A stretch of DNA of 53,864 nt from Methylobacterium sp. (GTDB lineage Bacteria; Pseudomonadota; Alphaproteobacteria; Rhizobiales; Beijerinckiaceae): the NCBI GenBank assembly GCA_013823325.1, contig PNLY01000028.1, positions 1-53,864 of the forward strand, read 5' to 3'. Position numbers and translations under genes: made by a program. Positions within the stretch are counted from its first letter, which is position 1. Each line of letters begins with the position of its first letter. The notes under the pieces were generated by a model, which worked only from the letters and a program-made list of their open reading frames with translations, was not told the DNA's origin and ran no database searches. Shown in pieces: positions 1-8,277 of this stretch.

Positions 1-663
1 CACCGAGAGCTCGCGCAGGACGAGGATGCCGGTCAGGTTGACGACGAAGGCGGTGGCGCCGAAGCGCTGGAGCTGGAAGATGCCTTGCTGCGCGACGATG
101 CAGCCGACCAGGAACGAGATCAGGATGATGATCGGCGCGCCGTTGAAGGCGATCAGCTCGATCTGGTTGATCAGCGAAGGCCCGCGGAAGCGCCGTGGCC
201 CGAACAGGGCCCCGACGCAGCCCGCCATCACCTCGCCGAGGAAGACCGCCCCGCCGGCAAGGTCGCGGCCGAAGCGGGTGACCGCCTGGCCGATGTCGAC
301 GAGGACCGTGACGAGCCCGATCGGATGGACCGGCGGCTGGTAATCGGTGACGTTGCGCTCGACCTCGCGCAGGAGCACCGCATGCTCGGGGCGGCGGCTG
401 GTCAGCTCGACGGCGACGCCCTTCGCCTCGCCGGCCTGCTTCACCTGATCGAGCAGATAGGCGCCGAGCGTGTCGAGGCGCTCGATCGCCGAAAGATCGA
501 GGCGCGCCTGGCTCACGCTGCCGATACGCTCGGACAATTCGCTGGTCAGGGCCTCGAGGCGTGGCGCCCGCCCGACGCTCCAGCGGCCAGCCAGCGACAC
601 GACGAGAACGCCGCCATCGTCGCGATAGACCGCCTGCGGCTCAACGGCGTCGACGACAGCCAT
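1..663 (-). CDS. MlaE-family ABC permease with N-terminal STAS domain (3' end outside window)
   Basis: Reading leftward from ATG 663-661, an uninterrupted frame runs off the window edge, giving 221 residues of a partial protein. The first ~95 residues form a STAS-like domain, followed by a permease segment with the hydrophobic stretch around 'IIILISFLVGCIVAQQ' that is typical of the MlaE (DUF140) family. In the family these permeases work with an MlaF ATPase in lipid trafficking at the inner membrane, and a STAS fusion is a known variant. Partner mlaF and mlaD genes would lie beyond base 1. The next gene upstream (MFS transporter) ends only 22 bases away on the same strand, so the two may be co-transcribed. 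Family fairly sure; substrate inferred. Confidence 0.82.
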   Translation of the reverse strand, partial: MAVVDAVEPQAVYRDDGGVLVVSLAGRWSVGRAPRLEALTSELSERIGSVSQARLDLSAIERLDTLGAYLLDQVKQAGEAKGVAVELTSRRPEHAVLLREVERNVTDYQPPVHPIGLVTVLVDIGQAVTRFGRDLAGGAVFLGEVMAGCVGALFGPRRFRGPSLINQIELIAFNGAPIIILISFLVGCIVAQQGIFQLQRFGATAFVVNLTGILVLRELSV

Positions 664-685
664 GACGGCTCGCCTGCTCCCACGT

Positions 686-1879
686 TCAGATTCGGCCCCC
701 GAAACCTGTATTGCCGCGCGCCTTGAGGATGGCAAGGGCTGCGAGGATGAGCCCGAGCACCGCGATCGGCACCATGGCGAGGAATACGCCCGGCCCGAAC
801 AGGCGATAGAGATAGCCGGAGAGAATGGTCGCCAGCCCCATCGCCAGCGCGCTCACCGCGACGAGCCGCCCCTGCGCTGCCGCACGGCGCGCCCCGGGGG
901 ACAGCGCCGACAGCGCCGCAAGTGTGCCAAGATGCATGCAGCCGAAGGTGATCCCGTGCAGGAGCTGCAGCAGGACAGTGACGGCAAGGCCGGGATCGAC
1001 GCTCATCACGCCAAAGCGCAGTGCCGCCGCGATCGCCGCGATCGCGATCCAGCGCAGACCGACAAGGCCGCTTGCAGCGATGCTGCCCCCGACGAGGAAG
1101 ACGGCGATCTCGGCGACGACCGCAACCGCCCAGAGCCAGCCGACCGTCTCGCCGCTGAAGCCGATGCTGCGCCAATGCAGCGAGCTGAAGGCATAGACCG
1201 CCGCATGCGTGGCGTTGACGCAAGCCGCCGCCCCGACCGCGAGCCAGAACGGCAGTCCAAAGCCGGCGGCAGACGCTCCTTGTGAGACCGCTGGCGAAAC
1301 TCCTCCTGGCGGCGACGGCGCCTGCAATGCAGCGAGCGCCGCGAGCGAACTGCTGCCGGCGAGGACGAACGGGATCAGCCAGGCGCCGTGCTGCGCGATC
1401 AGGTAACCGCCAGCAAGGTTCGAGAGCACGAAGGTCACCGAGCCCCAGAGCCTGACGCGGCCATAATCCCTGAGCGCCCCGGCCTTCACCTGCTCGGTGG
1501 TCAGGACATCCGCGAGCGGCACCACGCCCGAGAGGGCGACGGCGCTGAGCGCCGTCAGGATGGCGATCGGCAGGAATTGCGACTGCTGCGCCAGGGCGAA
1601 ATAGATCAATGCGGCCAAGGCATTGAGCAGCGCCAGCAGGATGTTCGGGCGCAGGCGATCCCCCAGCCCCGTCACCGACGAGGCCACGAAGACACGCACC
1701 AGGATCGGGATCGCCAGCACATAGCCGATGTCGACATCGCCCAGCCCCGTCGAGGCAAGCCAGACCGGGAAAAAAGGCAGATAGAAGCCGACGCCGAGGA
1801 AGTTCAGCGCGTGCATGAGCGAGAGGCGCGCCGCCAGAAGGCGCGAAAATCCGGTCCGGAGCGGCGGCGGCAGGCCCAT
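686..1879 (-). CDS. MFS transporter, MFS_1-like (phenylpropionate-permease-like)
   Basis: A 397-residue integral membrane protein with about twelve hydrophobic segments in two halves. The N-terminal part ('HALNFLGVGFYLPFFPVWL') and the sparse charged loops resemble the MFS_1-like group that contains the 3-phenylpropionate permease HcaT. The substrate cannot be read from the sequence, and no aromatic-acid catabolic gene lies next to it, so the HcaT name would be over-reach. It starts at ATG 1879 and is divergent from the helical protein at 1976, with a 96-base gap that must hold both promoters. The MlaE-type gene follows after 22 bases. Confidence 0.78.
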   Translation of the reverse strand: MGLPPPLRTGFSRLLAARLSLMHALNFLGVGFYLPFFPVWLASTGLGDVDIGYVLAIPILVRVFVASSVTGLGDRLRPNILLALLNALAALIYFALAQQSQFLPIAILTALSAVALSGVVPLADVLTTEQVKAGALRDYGRVRLWGSVTFVLSNLAGGYLIAQHGAWLIPFVLAGSSSLAALAALQAPSPPGGVSPAVSQGASAAGFGLPFWLAVGAAACVNATHAAVYAFSSLHWRSIGFSGETVGWLWAVAVVAEIAVFLVGGSIAASGLVGLRWIAIAAIAAALRFGVMSVDPGLAVTVLLQLLHGITFGCMHLGTLAALSALSPGARRAAAQGRLVAVSALAMGLATILSGYLYRLFGPGVFLAMVPIAVLGLILAALAILKARGNTGFGGRI

Positions 1880-1975
1880 GGCAGCGATTTCTTAAAGAAT
1901 CAGCAGCAATTTTGCGGATGGGCATCTTCGGTCGGCGAAATGCGTTTCGGCCAGCCCATGGAGTGCAGCCTGGCC

Positions 1976-2851
1976 ATGAGCGACGCGCGTTCGCTATCTC
2001 CGCTGAGCGCGGCCGACTATGACGCGATCGCCGCCGCCGTGATGGAAACGGCGCGCGGCCGCTGGTTCCTGGCTGAATACTCCAGGCGCAACCGCCAATC
2101 CGACACCGAGATGGTGCTGTCCGCGATCGCACGTCTCGAACGGCTCTGCACGGTGCCGGTTGCGGTACCGGAGCTGGGACCGGAACTCTCCGAGACCGCC
2201 CGCGCCATCGCCGAACTGCGCGACGACCTCGATCGCGGCGGCGCCTCGGCCCGTCTGTCGGCCCGCATCCAGGAAACCACCGCCGGCATCATCGAGGCGG
2301 CCGAATCGATCCAAGAGATCGCCTGGACCCTGCGCGAGGGTGGCGCGGAGCCCGAGCTCTGCGACCGGCTCGACCGGCGCGCGACCGAGATCTACGGCGC
2401 GACCACGGTGATCGAGGCTGGTGCCAACCAGATCGAGAAGGTCGCCGACACCGTCGCCATGCTCGATGCCAGCCTGCGTGCGGCGGCCGACGGAAGCGCC
2501 ATGGCCGATGCACCGCAGCCGGCGCCTGCCGCAGGGGCCGAACCACCGCAATCGAGCATTGTGGATCTGGCGACCGACCCGGGCGATATCGATGTGATCG
2601 ACGCCGGCACGCAGCAGCGCGCGCCCTTGAGCGAGACCGGCCTGCGCCTGCAGACGCAGCCCTATCGCCGGCGCAGCAGCACCCAGGTGGCCGAGGACGA
2701 CATCGCTTTCGCCGATGTCGGCGCGCCGGCCGAAGCGATCAGGCTGCCGGACACGGCGAGTTCGGCGCGGGTCGAGCTCAGCTACTCCGAGGCCGATCTG
2801 CGGGCGATCGCCTCGCTGCCGGTCGAGGATCGGCTGCACTTCTTCGGCTGA
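1976..2851 (+). CDS. Conserved helical protein of unknown function, weakly CheZ-like
   Basis: I do not recognise a named family. The 291-residue protein begins with a conserved-looking block ('AADYDAIAAAVMETARGRWF', 'LAEYSRRNRQSDTEM'). A long helical region follows to about residue 175, with heptad-like spacing and no Cys-based motif. Then comes a low-complexity Ala/Pro linker and a short C-terminal helix ending 'VEDRLHFFG'. The helical bundle with 'IQEIAWTLREGG' and 'ANQIEKVADTVAMLD' recalls CheZ-type phosphatases, but I cannot place the catalytic Asp/Gln pair, so this is only a resemblance. Start ATG 1976 is preferred because a GGAG lies 12 bases upstream; ATG 1940 and 1958 are in frame. 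Acidic and probably cytoplasmic. Confidence 0.72.
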   Translation: MSDARSLSPLSAADYDAIAAAVMETARGRWFLAEYSRRNRQSDTEMVLSAIARLERLCTVPVAVPELGPELSETARAIAELRDDLDRGGASARLSARIQETTAGIIEAAESIQEIAWTLREGGAEPELCDRLDRRATEIYGATTVIEAGANQIEKVADTVAMLDASLRAAADGSAMADAPQPAPAAGAEPPQSSIVDLATDPGDIDVIDAGTQQRAPLSETGLRLQTQPYRRRSSTQVAEDDIAFADVGAPAEAIRLPDTASSARVELSYSEADLRAIASLPVEDRLHFFG

Positions 2852-2852
2852 G

Positions 2853-2875
2853 AGCGAACCGGTATCCGCTTCGCT
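2853..2875. terminator. Hairpin between convergent genes, possible bidirectional terminator
   Basis: The arms AGCGAACCGG and CCGCTTCGCT pair at 9 of 10 positions around a TAT loop, in the 46-base gap between the converging genes ending at 2851 and 2898. There is no strong T-run on either side, so function as an intrinsic terminator is uncertain. Confidence 0.4.
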
Positions 2876-2897
2876 TGAAAATGCGTCGTGACGCCCC

Positions 2898-3779
2898 TCA
2901 ATTCTCGCGCTTAAGGGCGCTCTCATGCCAGCGCCGCAGCAGCAGATGCGAGAGCAGGCTGGTCGCCAGGAAGATGGCGATGCCAGAGAGCGAGATCATC
3001 AGCAACGCCGCGAAGACGCGCGGGATCTTGAGCTGATAGCCGGCTTCGAGGATGCGGTAGGCCAGCCCCGATTCCGAGCCGCCGGTGCCGGCGACGAACT
3101 CGGCGACGACGGCGCCGATCAGCGCAAGGCCGCCCGAAATCTTCAAGCCGGCGAGGAAATAGGGCAATGCCGCCGGCAGCTTGAGATAGCGCAGCGTCTG
3201 CCAGCGCGTCGCGCCATGCAGCTGGAAGAAGTTGATCAGGTTATGGTCGGCCGAGTTCAGCCCGAGAATGGTGTTCGACAGGATCGGGAAGAAGGCGACG
3301 ATCCAGGCGCAGATCAGCAGCGACAGGTTGATATCGCCGGCCCAGATGATGATCAGCGGGGCGATCGCGACGATCGGCGTGACCTGCAGGATCACCGCAT
3401 AGGGCAGAAGCGCCATCTCCAGCCATTTCGACTGGGTGAACAGCACGGCGAGCGCAACGCCGACAATCACCGCCGCCGCCAGCGCCATGAAGGTGATGCG
3501 CAAGGTGATCCAGAGGGAAGCCGAGAGCGTGCCCCAGTCGGCGATCAGGGTCTGGCCGACCAGGAGCGGTCCGGGCAGCACATAGGACGGCACCTCGTTC
3601 CAGCGCACGGCGAACTCCCAGAGCCCGAGCACCAGGATGCCGACGGCGATCGGCGCAAGGATGCGCGGCCAGAAGCTGACCGGCAGGCCGAGGATGGTCG
3701 GCTCGGGAAGGGCAAGCGGGCGGGCTTCGGCATCGGTGCCGTCATGCGGTACGGCGGTCGTAGGGGACGAGGAACTCAT
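2898..3779 (-). CDS. NitT/TauT-type ABC transporter permease (SsuC-like)
   Basis: A 293-residue inner-membrane permease with about six hydrophobic segments and the BPD_transp_1 coupling region ('HGATRWQTLRYLKLPAALPY'), which contacts the ATPase. It begins at ATG 3779; the stop of the upstream ATPase gene overlaps this start as ATGA, implying translational coupling. With the ATPase and the NMT1-like binding protein it forms a complete importer of the SsuABC/TauABC/ThiXYZ class. The first ~30 residues are hydrophilic and variable. Substrate is not evident; the neighbouring creatininase-family enzyme hints at a small nitrogenous or heterocyclic compound. Confidence 0.88.
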   Translation of the reverse strand: MSSSSPTTAVPHDGTDAEARPLALPEPTILGLPVSFWPRILAPIAVGILVLGLWEFAVRWNEVPSYVLPGPLLVGQTLIADWGTLSASLWITLRITFMALAAAVIVGVALAVLFTQSKWLEMALLPYAVILQVTPIVAIAPLIIIWAGDINLSLLICAWIVAFFPILSNTILGLNSADHNLINFFQLHGATRWQTLRYLKLPAALPYFLAGLKISGGLALIGAVVAEFVAGTGGSESGLAYRILEAGYQLKIPRVFAALLMISLSGIAIFLATSLLSHLLLRRWHESALKREN

Positions 3780-4582
3780 GCGCCGATCGCCTCCTTGAGC
3801 TTGCCGGAGGCGAGCCGGCAGAGATGGGCGTATTCGGCCGAGGTCCGGAACAGTTCGTCGCGCGGATAGGGCGCGGAGACGTCGAGATCGGCCATGACGC
3901 GGCCGGGCCGTGCCGCCATCACCACGATGCGCTGCGAGAGATAGACCGATTCGAACACCGAATGGGTGACGAAGACGGCGGTGAAGCGCTCGCGCCACCA
4001 CAGGTTCAAGAGGTCGTCGTTGAGGCGGTGGCGGGTGATCTCGTCGAGCGCGGCGAACGGCTCGTCCATCAGGAGTATCTTCGGCCGCATCACCAGCGCG
4101 CGGGCGATCGAGACCCGCATCTTCATGCCGCCGGAGAGCTCGCGCGGGTAGGATGTCTCGAAGCCCTTGAGACCGACCAGCGCCAGCATCTGCGCGGCGC
4201 GCTCTTCGGCTTCGCGCCTGGGTACATGCTTCAAGACCAGCGGCAACATGACGTTGGAGAGGGCGTTGGCCCAGGGCATCAGCGTCGGGTCCTGGAAGAC
4301 GAAGCCGAGATCGCGCCCGGCCTTGTCCTCTCCCGCGCCGGGCCAGTCGATCGTGCCCGTGGACGGGCTGCCCAGCCCGGCGATCATGCGCAGCAAGGTC
4401 GACTTGCCGCAGCCGGACGGGCCGAGCAGGCTGATGAACTCGCCGGTGCCGAGATCGAGATCGACGTCGCGCACGGCGATGGTGCCGTTGGCGAACTGCT
4501 TGGAGACCCGGCGGATCGAGACGAGCGGAGGCCCGCTCGCCTGCCCCGCCGCCGGATGTGTGCTCAGATAGGCTGTGTCCAA
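3776..4582 (-). CDS. NitT/TauT-type ABC transporter ATP-binding protein (SsuB-like)
   Basis: A 268-residue ABC ATPase with all expected motifs: Walker A GPSGCGKST at residues 54-62, Q-loop FQD at 96-98, signature LSGGMKMR at 149-156, Walker B ILLMDEPF at 169-176 and the H-switch in 'FVTHSVFES'. It powers the permease encoded immediately downstream, with which it overlaps by four bases. The upstream binding-protein gene ends 109 bases before this start, and that gap is filled by a palindromic repeat. Length and motif spacing are normal for the SsuB/TauB group. Confidence 0.93.
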   Translation of the reverse strand: MDTAYLSTHPAAGQASGPPLVSIRRVSKQFANGTIAVRDVDLDLGTGEFISLLGPSGCGKSTLLRMIAGLGSPSTGTIDWPGAGEDKAGRDLGFVFQDPTLMPWANALSNVMLPLVLKHVPRREAEERAAQMLALVGLKGFETSYPRELSGGMKMRVSIARALVMRPKILLMDEPFAALDEITRHRLNDDLLNLWWRERFTAVFVTHSVFESVYLSQRIVVMAARPGRVMADLDVSAPYPRDELFRTSAEYAHLCRLASGKLKEAIGA

Positions 4583-4610
4583 AGGCCTGATGATCCGTTG
4601 TGTGAAAAGC

Positions 4611-4687
4611 CGTCATTCTCGGGCGGAGCGCAGCGCAGACCCGAGAATCTCCGGCAAGAGATGCTCGGGACAAGCCCGAGCATGACG
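4611..4687. repeat. Palindromic intergenic repeat, family B, copy 1
   Basis: Two adjacent hairpins: ATTCTCGGG pairs with CCCGAGAAT, and ATGCTCGGG pairs with CCCGAGCAT across an ACAAG loop. The unit is bounded by CGTCA and TGACG. It lies inside an operon, between the binding-protein and ATPase genes, and could alter relative expression. The copy at 6811-6917 has the same two hairpins in the opposite order. Confidence 0.8.
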
Positions 4688-4691
4688 CTTT

Positions 4692-5720
4692 TCAGGGCTT
4701 GCCGACGCCCTTGTTGATGAATTCGAGGCTGTAGGCCTTCTTCACATCGACTCCAGGAGGAATGACGCCGGCCTCGGTCATGGTCTTGGCGAAACTCGCC
4801 CAGCGCGCATCGGTCATCGCGCCGATGCCGAGCGTCTTCGCGTCGCCGGAGACGACGATGCCGTTCTCGTTCATCACCTTGAGGGCGTAGTCGATCTTCT
4901 CCTGATCCATGTCGGGATTGTCCTTCAGGATCCGGGCATTGGCGGCGGCTACGTTCGGGCCGCCCTTCATATATTCGGCCCAGCCTTCGGCCGTCGCATC
5001 GACGAAACGCTGCACGAGCTCCTTCTTCTCCTGCACCATCTTGCGGGAGATCGTGATGGTCGTGTTGTAGTTCTCGAAGCCGGCATCTGCGAGGAGATGG
5101 ACGACCGGCTCCACGCCGGCCTTGCGGATGACGAAGGGCTCGGAAGACAGGAAGCCCTGCTGGGTCAGCTTCTTGTCGGCGAGGAACGGCGCCATGTTGA
5201 AGGTGTAGGGCCGGATCTGCTCGTCGCGATAGCCGAATTTCAGCTTCAGGAACGGCCAGAAGCCGACGCGGGCCTGCGCCGCGATCAGGATCGGCTTGTC
5301 CTTGAGGGCGGCGAGCGAGTCGTTGCCCTGGCCGGGATGGGAGATCAGGACCTGCGGATCCTTCTGGAAGATCGAGGCGATGCAGAGGAAGGGCAGGTTC
5401 TCCTGCGCGAAGCTGAGCGCCTCCAGCGAATTGCCCATGATCATGTCGACGCGGCCGCCGAGCAGCAGCTGGGTCGGGTTCTGCTGCGGGCCGCCGGGCC
5501 GGATGTCGACGTCGAGGCCGTACTTCTTGTAGATGCCGTTGGCGGCAGCGAGATAGAAGCCGCCATGCTCGGTCTGGGCGCGCCAGTTGGTCTGGTAGCT
5601 GACCTTGTCGAGCGTCTGCGCATTGACGCGCGCACCCGGCACCGGGATCAGCACCGAGGCGGCCGAGCCACCGATGAGGCCGAGCGCAGCGCGCCGGTCG
5701 AGGCGATATTTCATCGTCAT
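4692..5720 (-). CDS. ABC transporter substrate-binding protein, NMT1/THI5-like
   Basis: A 342-residue exported binding protein. The N-terminus ('LDRRAALGLIGGSAAS') carries a twin-arginine-like pair and hydrophobic core, with likely cleavage after 'ARVNAQ'. The mature region starts 'KVSYQTNWRAQTEHGGFYLA', the pattern of NMT1/THI5-like proteins that bind pyrimidines, sulfonates or similar small ligands. 'GLDVDIRPGG' and 'LLGGRVDMIMGN' are further family landmarks. It is the first gene of the importer operon (then ATPase and permease). ATG 5714 is a possible alternative start two codons downstream. The ligand is unknown; the divergent creatininase-family gene suggests a heterocycle or amide. Confidence 0.88.
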   Translation of the reverse strand: MTMKYRLDRRAALGLIGGSAASVLIPVPGARVNAQTLDKVSYQTNWRAQTEHGGFYLAAANGIYKKYGLDVDIRPGGPQQNPTQLLLGGRVDMIMGNSLEALSFAQENLPFLCIASIFQKDPQVLISHPGQGNDSLAALKDKPILIAAQARVGFWPFLKLKFGYRDEQIRPYTFNMAPFLADKKLTQQGFLSSEPFVIRKAGVEPVVHLLADAGFENYNTTITISRKMVQEKKELVQRFVDATAEGWAEYMKGGPNVAAANARILKDNPDMDQEKIDYALKVMNENGIVVSGDAKTLGIGAMTDARWASFAKTMTEAGVIPPGVDVKKAYSLEFINKGVGKP

Positions 5721-6004
5721 GGCCTAACCCCCTCCATCATGTCGCGAACCCATCACCGGACCGCACACCCTTGCGCCCGGCAAGCAGCTTGTATGCCATG
5801 GCCTGACGGCCGCTGGAAATGCGTCGCGGCCGGCTTTCGCACAGCCGGGCCTTGCCGGCGAGGTTCCGCCCCGCATGGCATATGCGTGCCACCAGCCCTT
5901 CCCTCGTCATCCCCGGCCACTATGCTGGGCAGTCCTGTCGCCATGAGGCAGCAGACGCGAATCGCGGGGCCGGCCCGCAGCTTGACTGACGAGACTTCAC
6001 GATC

Positions 6005-6805
6005 ATGACCGCACGCTTCTGGGGCGACCTGAAGACCACCGATTTCGCCGGGCTCTCGCCCGAGTCGACCATCGCCGTGCTGCCGCTGGCCGCGATCGAG
6101 CAGCACGGGCCCCATCTGCCAGTCTCTGTCGATACCACCGTGATGAACGCGATGCTGGCGCTGGCCATGCCGCAGGTGCCAGCCGGGCTCGACGTGCTGG
6201 TACTGCCGACGCTGGCGATCTGCAAGTCGAACGAGCATCTGCATTCGCCGGGCACGCTCACGATCTCCTGGGAAAGCGCGATCCGCAGCTGGATCGAGAT
6301 CGGCGAGAGCGTGAAGCGCGCCGGCCTGCGCAAGCTCGTGCTGGTCACCTCACATGGCGGCAATGTCGACCCGATGAAGGTGGTGGCGCGTGAGCTGCGC
6401 GTCAGCCAGGGCATGTTCGCGGTCTCGACCTCCTGGAGCAATTTCGGCCTGCCGCCTGAACTCTATGGCGAGATGGACGCCAAGCACGGCATTCATGCCG
6501 GCGATATCGAGACCTCGCTGATGCTGCATTTCCGGCCCGACCTCGTCGACATGCGCCAGGCCGGCCGCTTCGTGCCGCGCACGGTCGAGATGGCGGATGA
6601 GGGCTACAAGTGGCTGAGGCCGACCGGCGCGCATCCCTTCGCCTGGATGGCGCAGGATGTTCACCCCTCGGGCGCGGCCGGCGACGCCAGCCTCGCCACC
6701 GCCGAAAAGGGCAAGGCGACGGCTGAGCTCCAGGCCAAGGGCTTCGTCGAATTGCTGGCGGATGTGGCGCGGTTTCCGCTGTCGAAGCTGCACAAGGCCA
6801 ACTGA
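6005..6805 (+). CDS. Creatininase-family amidohydrolase
   Basis: A 266-residue cytoplasmic metallohydrolase. The family metal-binding block EQHGPHLPVSVDT sits at residues 32-44, giving Glu32, His34 and Asp43, followed by the conserved 'TSHGGNVDPMK' and 'GDIETSLML' segments. The family opens cyclic amides or hydrolyses formamides (creatinine, FAPy intermediates, inosose-type lactones), so the exact substrate is open. It is transcribed away from the NMT1-type importer across a 284-base gap, and I infer that the importer feeds this enzyme. A family B palindromic repeat begins five bases after its stop. Confidence 0.9.
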   Translation: MTARFWGDLKTTDFAGLSPESTIAVLPLAAIEQHGPHLPVSVDTTVMNAMLALAMPQVPAGLDVLVLPTLAICKSNEHLHSPGTLTISWESAIRSWIEIGESVKRAGLRKLVLVTSHGGNVDPMKVVARELRVSQGMFAVSTSWSNFGLPPELYGEMDAKHGIHAGDIETSLMLHFRPDLVDMRQAGRFVPRTVEMADEGYKWLRPTGAHPFAWMAQDVHPSGAAGDASLATAEKGKATAELQAKGFVELLADVARFPLSKLHKAN

Positions 6806-6810
6806 CACCC

Positions 6811-6917
6811 GTCATGCTCGGGCCCGACCCGAGCATCTCAGGCCGGAAGAGGCTCCGGCCGGCGCCTTCTCGTCAGGAGATTCTCGGCTCTGCGCTGCGC
6901 TCCGCCCGAGAATGACG
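6811..6917. repeat. Palindromic intergenic repeat, family B, copy 2
   Basis: Occupies the 121-base gap between the convergent creatininase and soxR genes. It has hairpins ATGCTCGG/CCGAGCAT and ATTCTCGG/CCGAGAAT joined by a GGCCGGAAGAGGCTCCGGCC stem. It is the inverted counterpart of the unit at 4611-4687. Confidence 0.8.
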
Positions 6918-6926
6918 CCTCCGGCG

Positions 6927-7388
6927 TCAATCCGGATCCAACAATCTTGGCCCTGCCCCCTGCTTGCCGAGCTCGTCCCAGGGATTGTGCAGCGGGCAGC
7001 TCTTCACCGAAAGGCAGCCGCAGCCGATGCAGTCGTTGAGGTGATCGCGCAGGCGCGTCAGCCGGTCGATGCGGTGCTCCAGCTCCTCTTTCCAGGCAGC
7101 GGAGAGCCGGCTCCAGTCTTCCGCCGTCGGCGTTCGCTCCTGCGGCAGCGCCTTGAAGGCCTCGCGGATGGTCTTGAGCGGGATGCCGGTGCGCTGCGCC
7201 ACCTTGATAATGGCGACGCGGCGCAGCACCTCGCGCGGATAGCGGCGCTGGTTGCCGGCGTTGCGGCGGCTGCGGATCAGCCCTTCCGCTTCGTAGAAGT
7301 GCAGTGCGGAGACCGCGATGCCGCTGCGGCTCGCGACCTGGCCGACGCTGAGATCATCAGTGAAGGGATTGCGGGTTGGGTGCTTCAT
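6927..7388 (-). CDS. soxR: Redox-sensitive MerR-family activator SoxR
   Basis: A 153-residue MerR-family protein with its winged helix-turn-helix in residues 14-60, a dimerisation helix to about 118, and the SoxR-specific [2Fe-2S] cluster motif Cys120-X2-Cys123-X-Cys125-X5-Cys131. Oxidation of the cluster by redox-cycling compounds or superoxide triggers activation in known SoxR proteins. ATG 7388 is chosen because the frame upstream would run through the promoter. The gene diverges from an FMN reductase, and a textbook SoxR box with a 19-bp spacer lies between them. No soxS is nearby, matching the non-enteric mode in which SoxR acts directly on its targets. Confidence 0.95.
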   Translation of the reverse strand: MKHPTRNPFTDDLSVGQVASRSGIAVSALHFYEAEGLIRSRRNAGNQRRYPREVLRRVAIIKVAQRTGIPLKTIREAFKALPQERTPTAEDWSRLSAAWKEELEHRIDRLTRLRDHLNDCIGCGCLSVKSCPLHNPWDELGKQGAGPRLLDPD

Positions 7389-7393
7389 GGCGC

Positions 7394-7424
7394 TTGACCT
7401 TAACCTTAGTTGAGGTCTTATACG
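7394..7424 (+). promoter_or_regulatory. SoxR-box promoter of the FMN reductase gene
   Basis: The -35 TTGACC (7394-7399) and -10 TATACG (7419-7424) are separated by 19 bp, the overlong spacer characteristic of MerR/SoxR-activated promoters. The dyad ACCTTAACCTTAGTTGAGGT at 7397-7416 fills the spacer and resembles known SoxR boxes (7 of 10 positions symmetric). It drives rightward transcription; the -10 ends 40 bases before the reductase start. It probably also autoregulates soxR. Confidence 0.85.
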
Positions 7425-7464
7425 AATGGCTCCGCTGCACCGCCAGCCCTCCGGAGCCCTTATC

Positions 7465-8019
7465 ATGCATCGCCCGCTCATCCCCCAGATCAAGGTCGCC
7501 GTGATCTATGGCAGCACGCGCCAGGGGCGCCTGTGCACCAAGGTCGCCGGCTGGACGATCGCGCAGATCGAGGGCGACGGCCCGTTCTGCGTCGAGAGCG
7601 TCGATCCCGGCGCCCATGACCTCGCCGAGCAGAAAGAGCGGCTCGGCCGGGCGGATGCCTTTATCGTGGTCACGCCCGAATACAATCGCAGCTTCCCGGC
7701 GCCGCTGAAGGCGCTGATCGACGCGACGGGCGCGGAATGGCGCGGCAAGCCGGTTGCCTTCGTCTCCTATGGCGGGGTCTCGGGAGGTCTACGCGCCGTC
7801 GAGCAACTGCGCCTCGTCTTCGCCGAACTGCACGCCGCAACGATCCGCGACGGCGTCTGCTTCGCCAATGCCTGGGACCAGTTCGACGAGACCGGGCGCC
7901 TGCGCGATGCCGACCGGGCCGAGCGAGCAATGGCGACCATGCTCGGGCAATTGCATTGGTGGGCGAGCGCGCTCAGGACGGCCCGCAACACCGTGCCCTA
8001 TGGCCAGTTCGCGGCCTGA
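7465..8019 (+). CDS. NADPH-dependent FMN reductase / quinone reductase-like flavoprotein
   Basis: A 184-residue flavodoxin-like protein of the FMN_red family. The FMN phosphate loop GSTRQGR is at residues 16-22, PEYNRS at 71-76 and SYGGVSGG at 101-108, all family hallmarks. Such enzymes reduce flavins, quinones or azo compounds with NAD(P)H. ATG 7465 is preferred: CGGAG lies 8 bases upstream, whereas the upstream in-frame ATG 7426 would sit almost on the -10 of the SoxR promoter. Placement behind a SoxR box implies induction by redox-cycling compounds and a role in two-electron quinone detoxification. This function is inferred from context. Confidence 0.92.
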   Translation: MHRPLIPQIKVAVIYGSTRQGRLCTKVAGWTIAQIEGDGPFCVESVDPGAHDLAEQKERLGRADAFIVVTPEYNRSFPAPLKALIDATGAEWRGKPVAFVSYGGVSGGLRAVEQLRLVFAELHAATIRDGVCFANAWDQFDETGRLRDADRAERAMATMLGQLHWWASALRTARNTVPYGQFAA

Positions 8020-8039
8020 ACGAGCATGCCAATCTCTTC

Positions 8040-8156
8040 AGCCCTCATCCTGAGGAGGCCCGCAGGGCCGTCTCGAAGGATGCTCCAGCTGTCTCCGGAA
8101 CCTCATGAAGCATCCTTCGAGACGCGGGCATACGCCCGCTCCTCAGGATGAGGGCT
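8040..8156. repeat. Palindromic repeat, family A, copy 1
   Basis: A large inverted repeat: outer arms AGCCCTCATCCTGAGGAG and CTCCTCAGGATGAGGGCT, inner arms TCTCGAAGGATGCT and AGCATCCTTCGAGA. It is located between the FMN reductase and MBL genes. Similar units occur at 39892-40008 and 53330-53454, with a half unit at 39477-39530. Confidence 0.88.
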
Positions 8157-8277
8157 AATGTTTGGGTCAGAGCGTGCCTAACGCCGCGATGCAGTTTGCT
8201 TCACAAATTCGAACTGGTCGCGACGGCGGCATCCGGGAAGGATCGGGCGGACCGATCCCTCCTTCTGCGGAGCCGCC

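Noticed and set aside
5721..6004. Small gene in the gap between the NMT1-like and creatininase genes
   Set aside because: Short frames there lack a ribosome-binding site and recognisable motif; the gap is best read as a divergent promoter region.
7426..7428. ATG as start of the FMN reductase
   Set aside because: It lies two bases after the -10 of the SoxR promoter, so it would be at or before the transcription start; ATG 7465 has its own Shine-Dalgarno.
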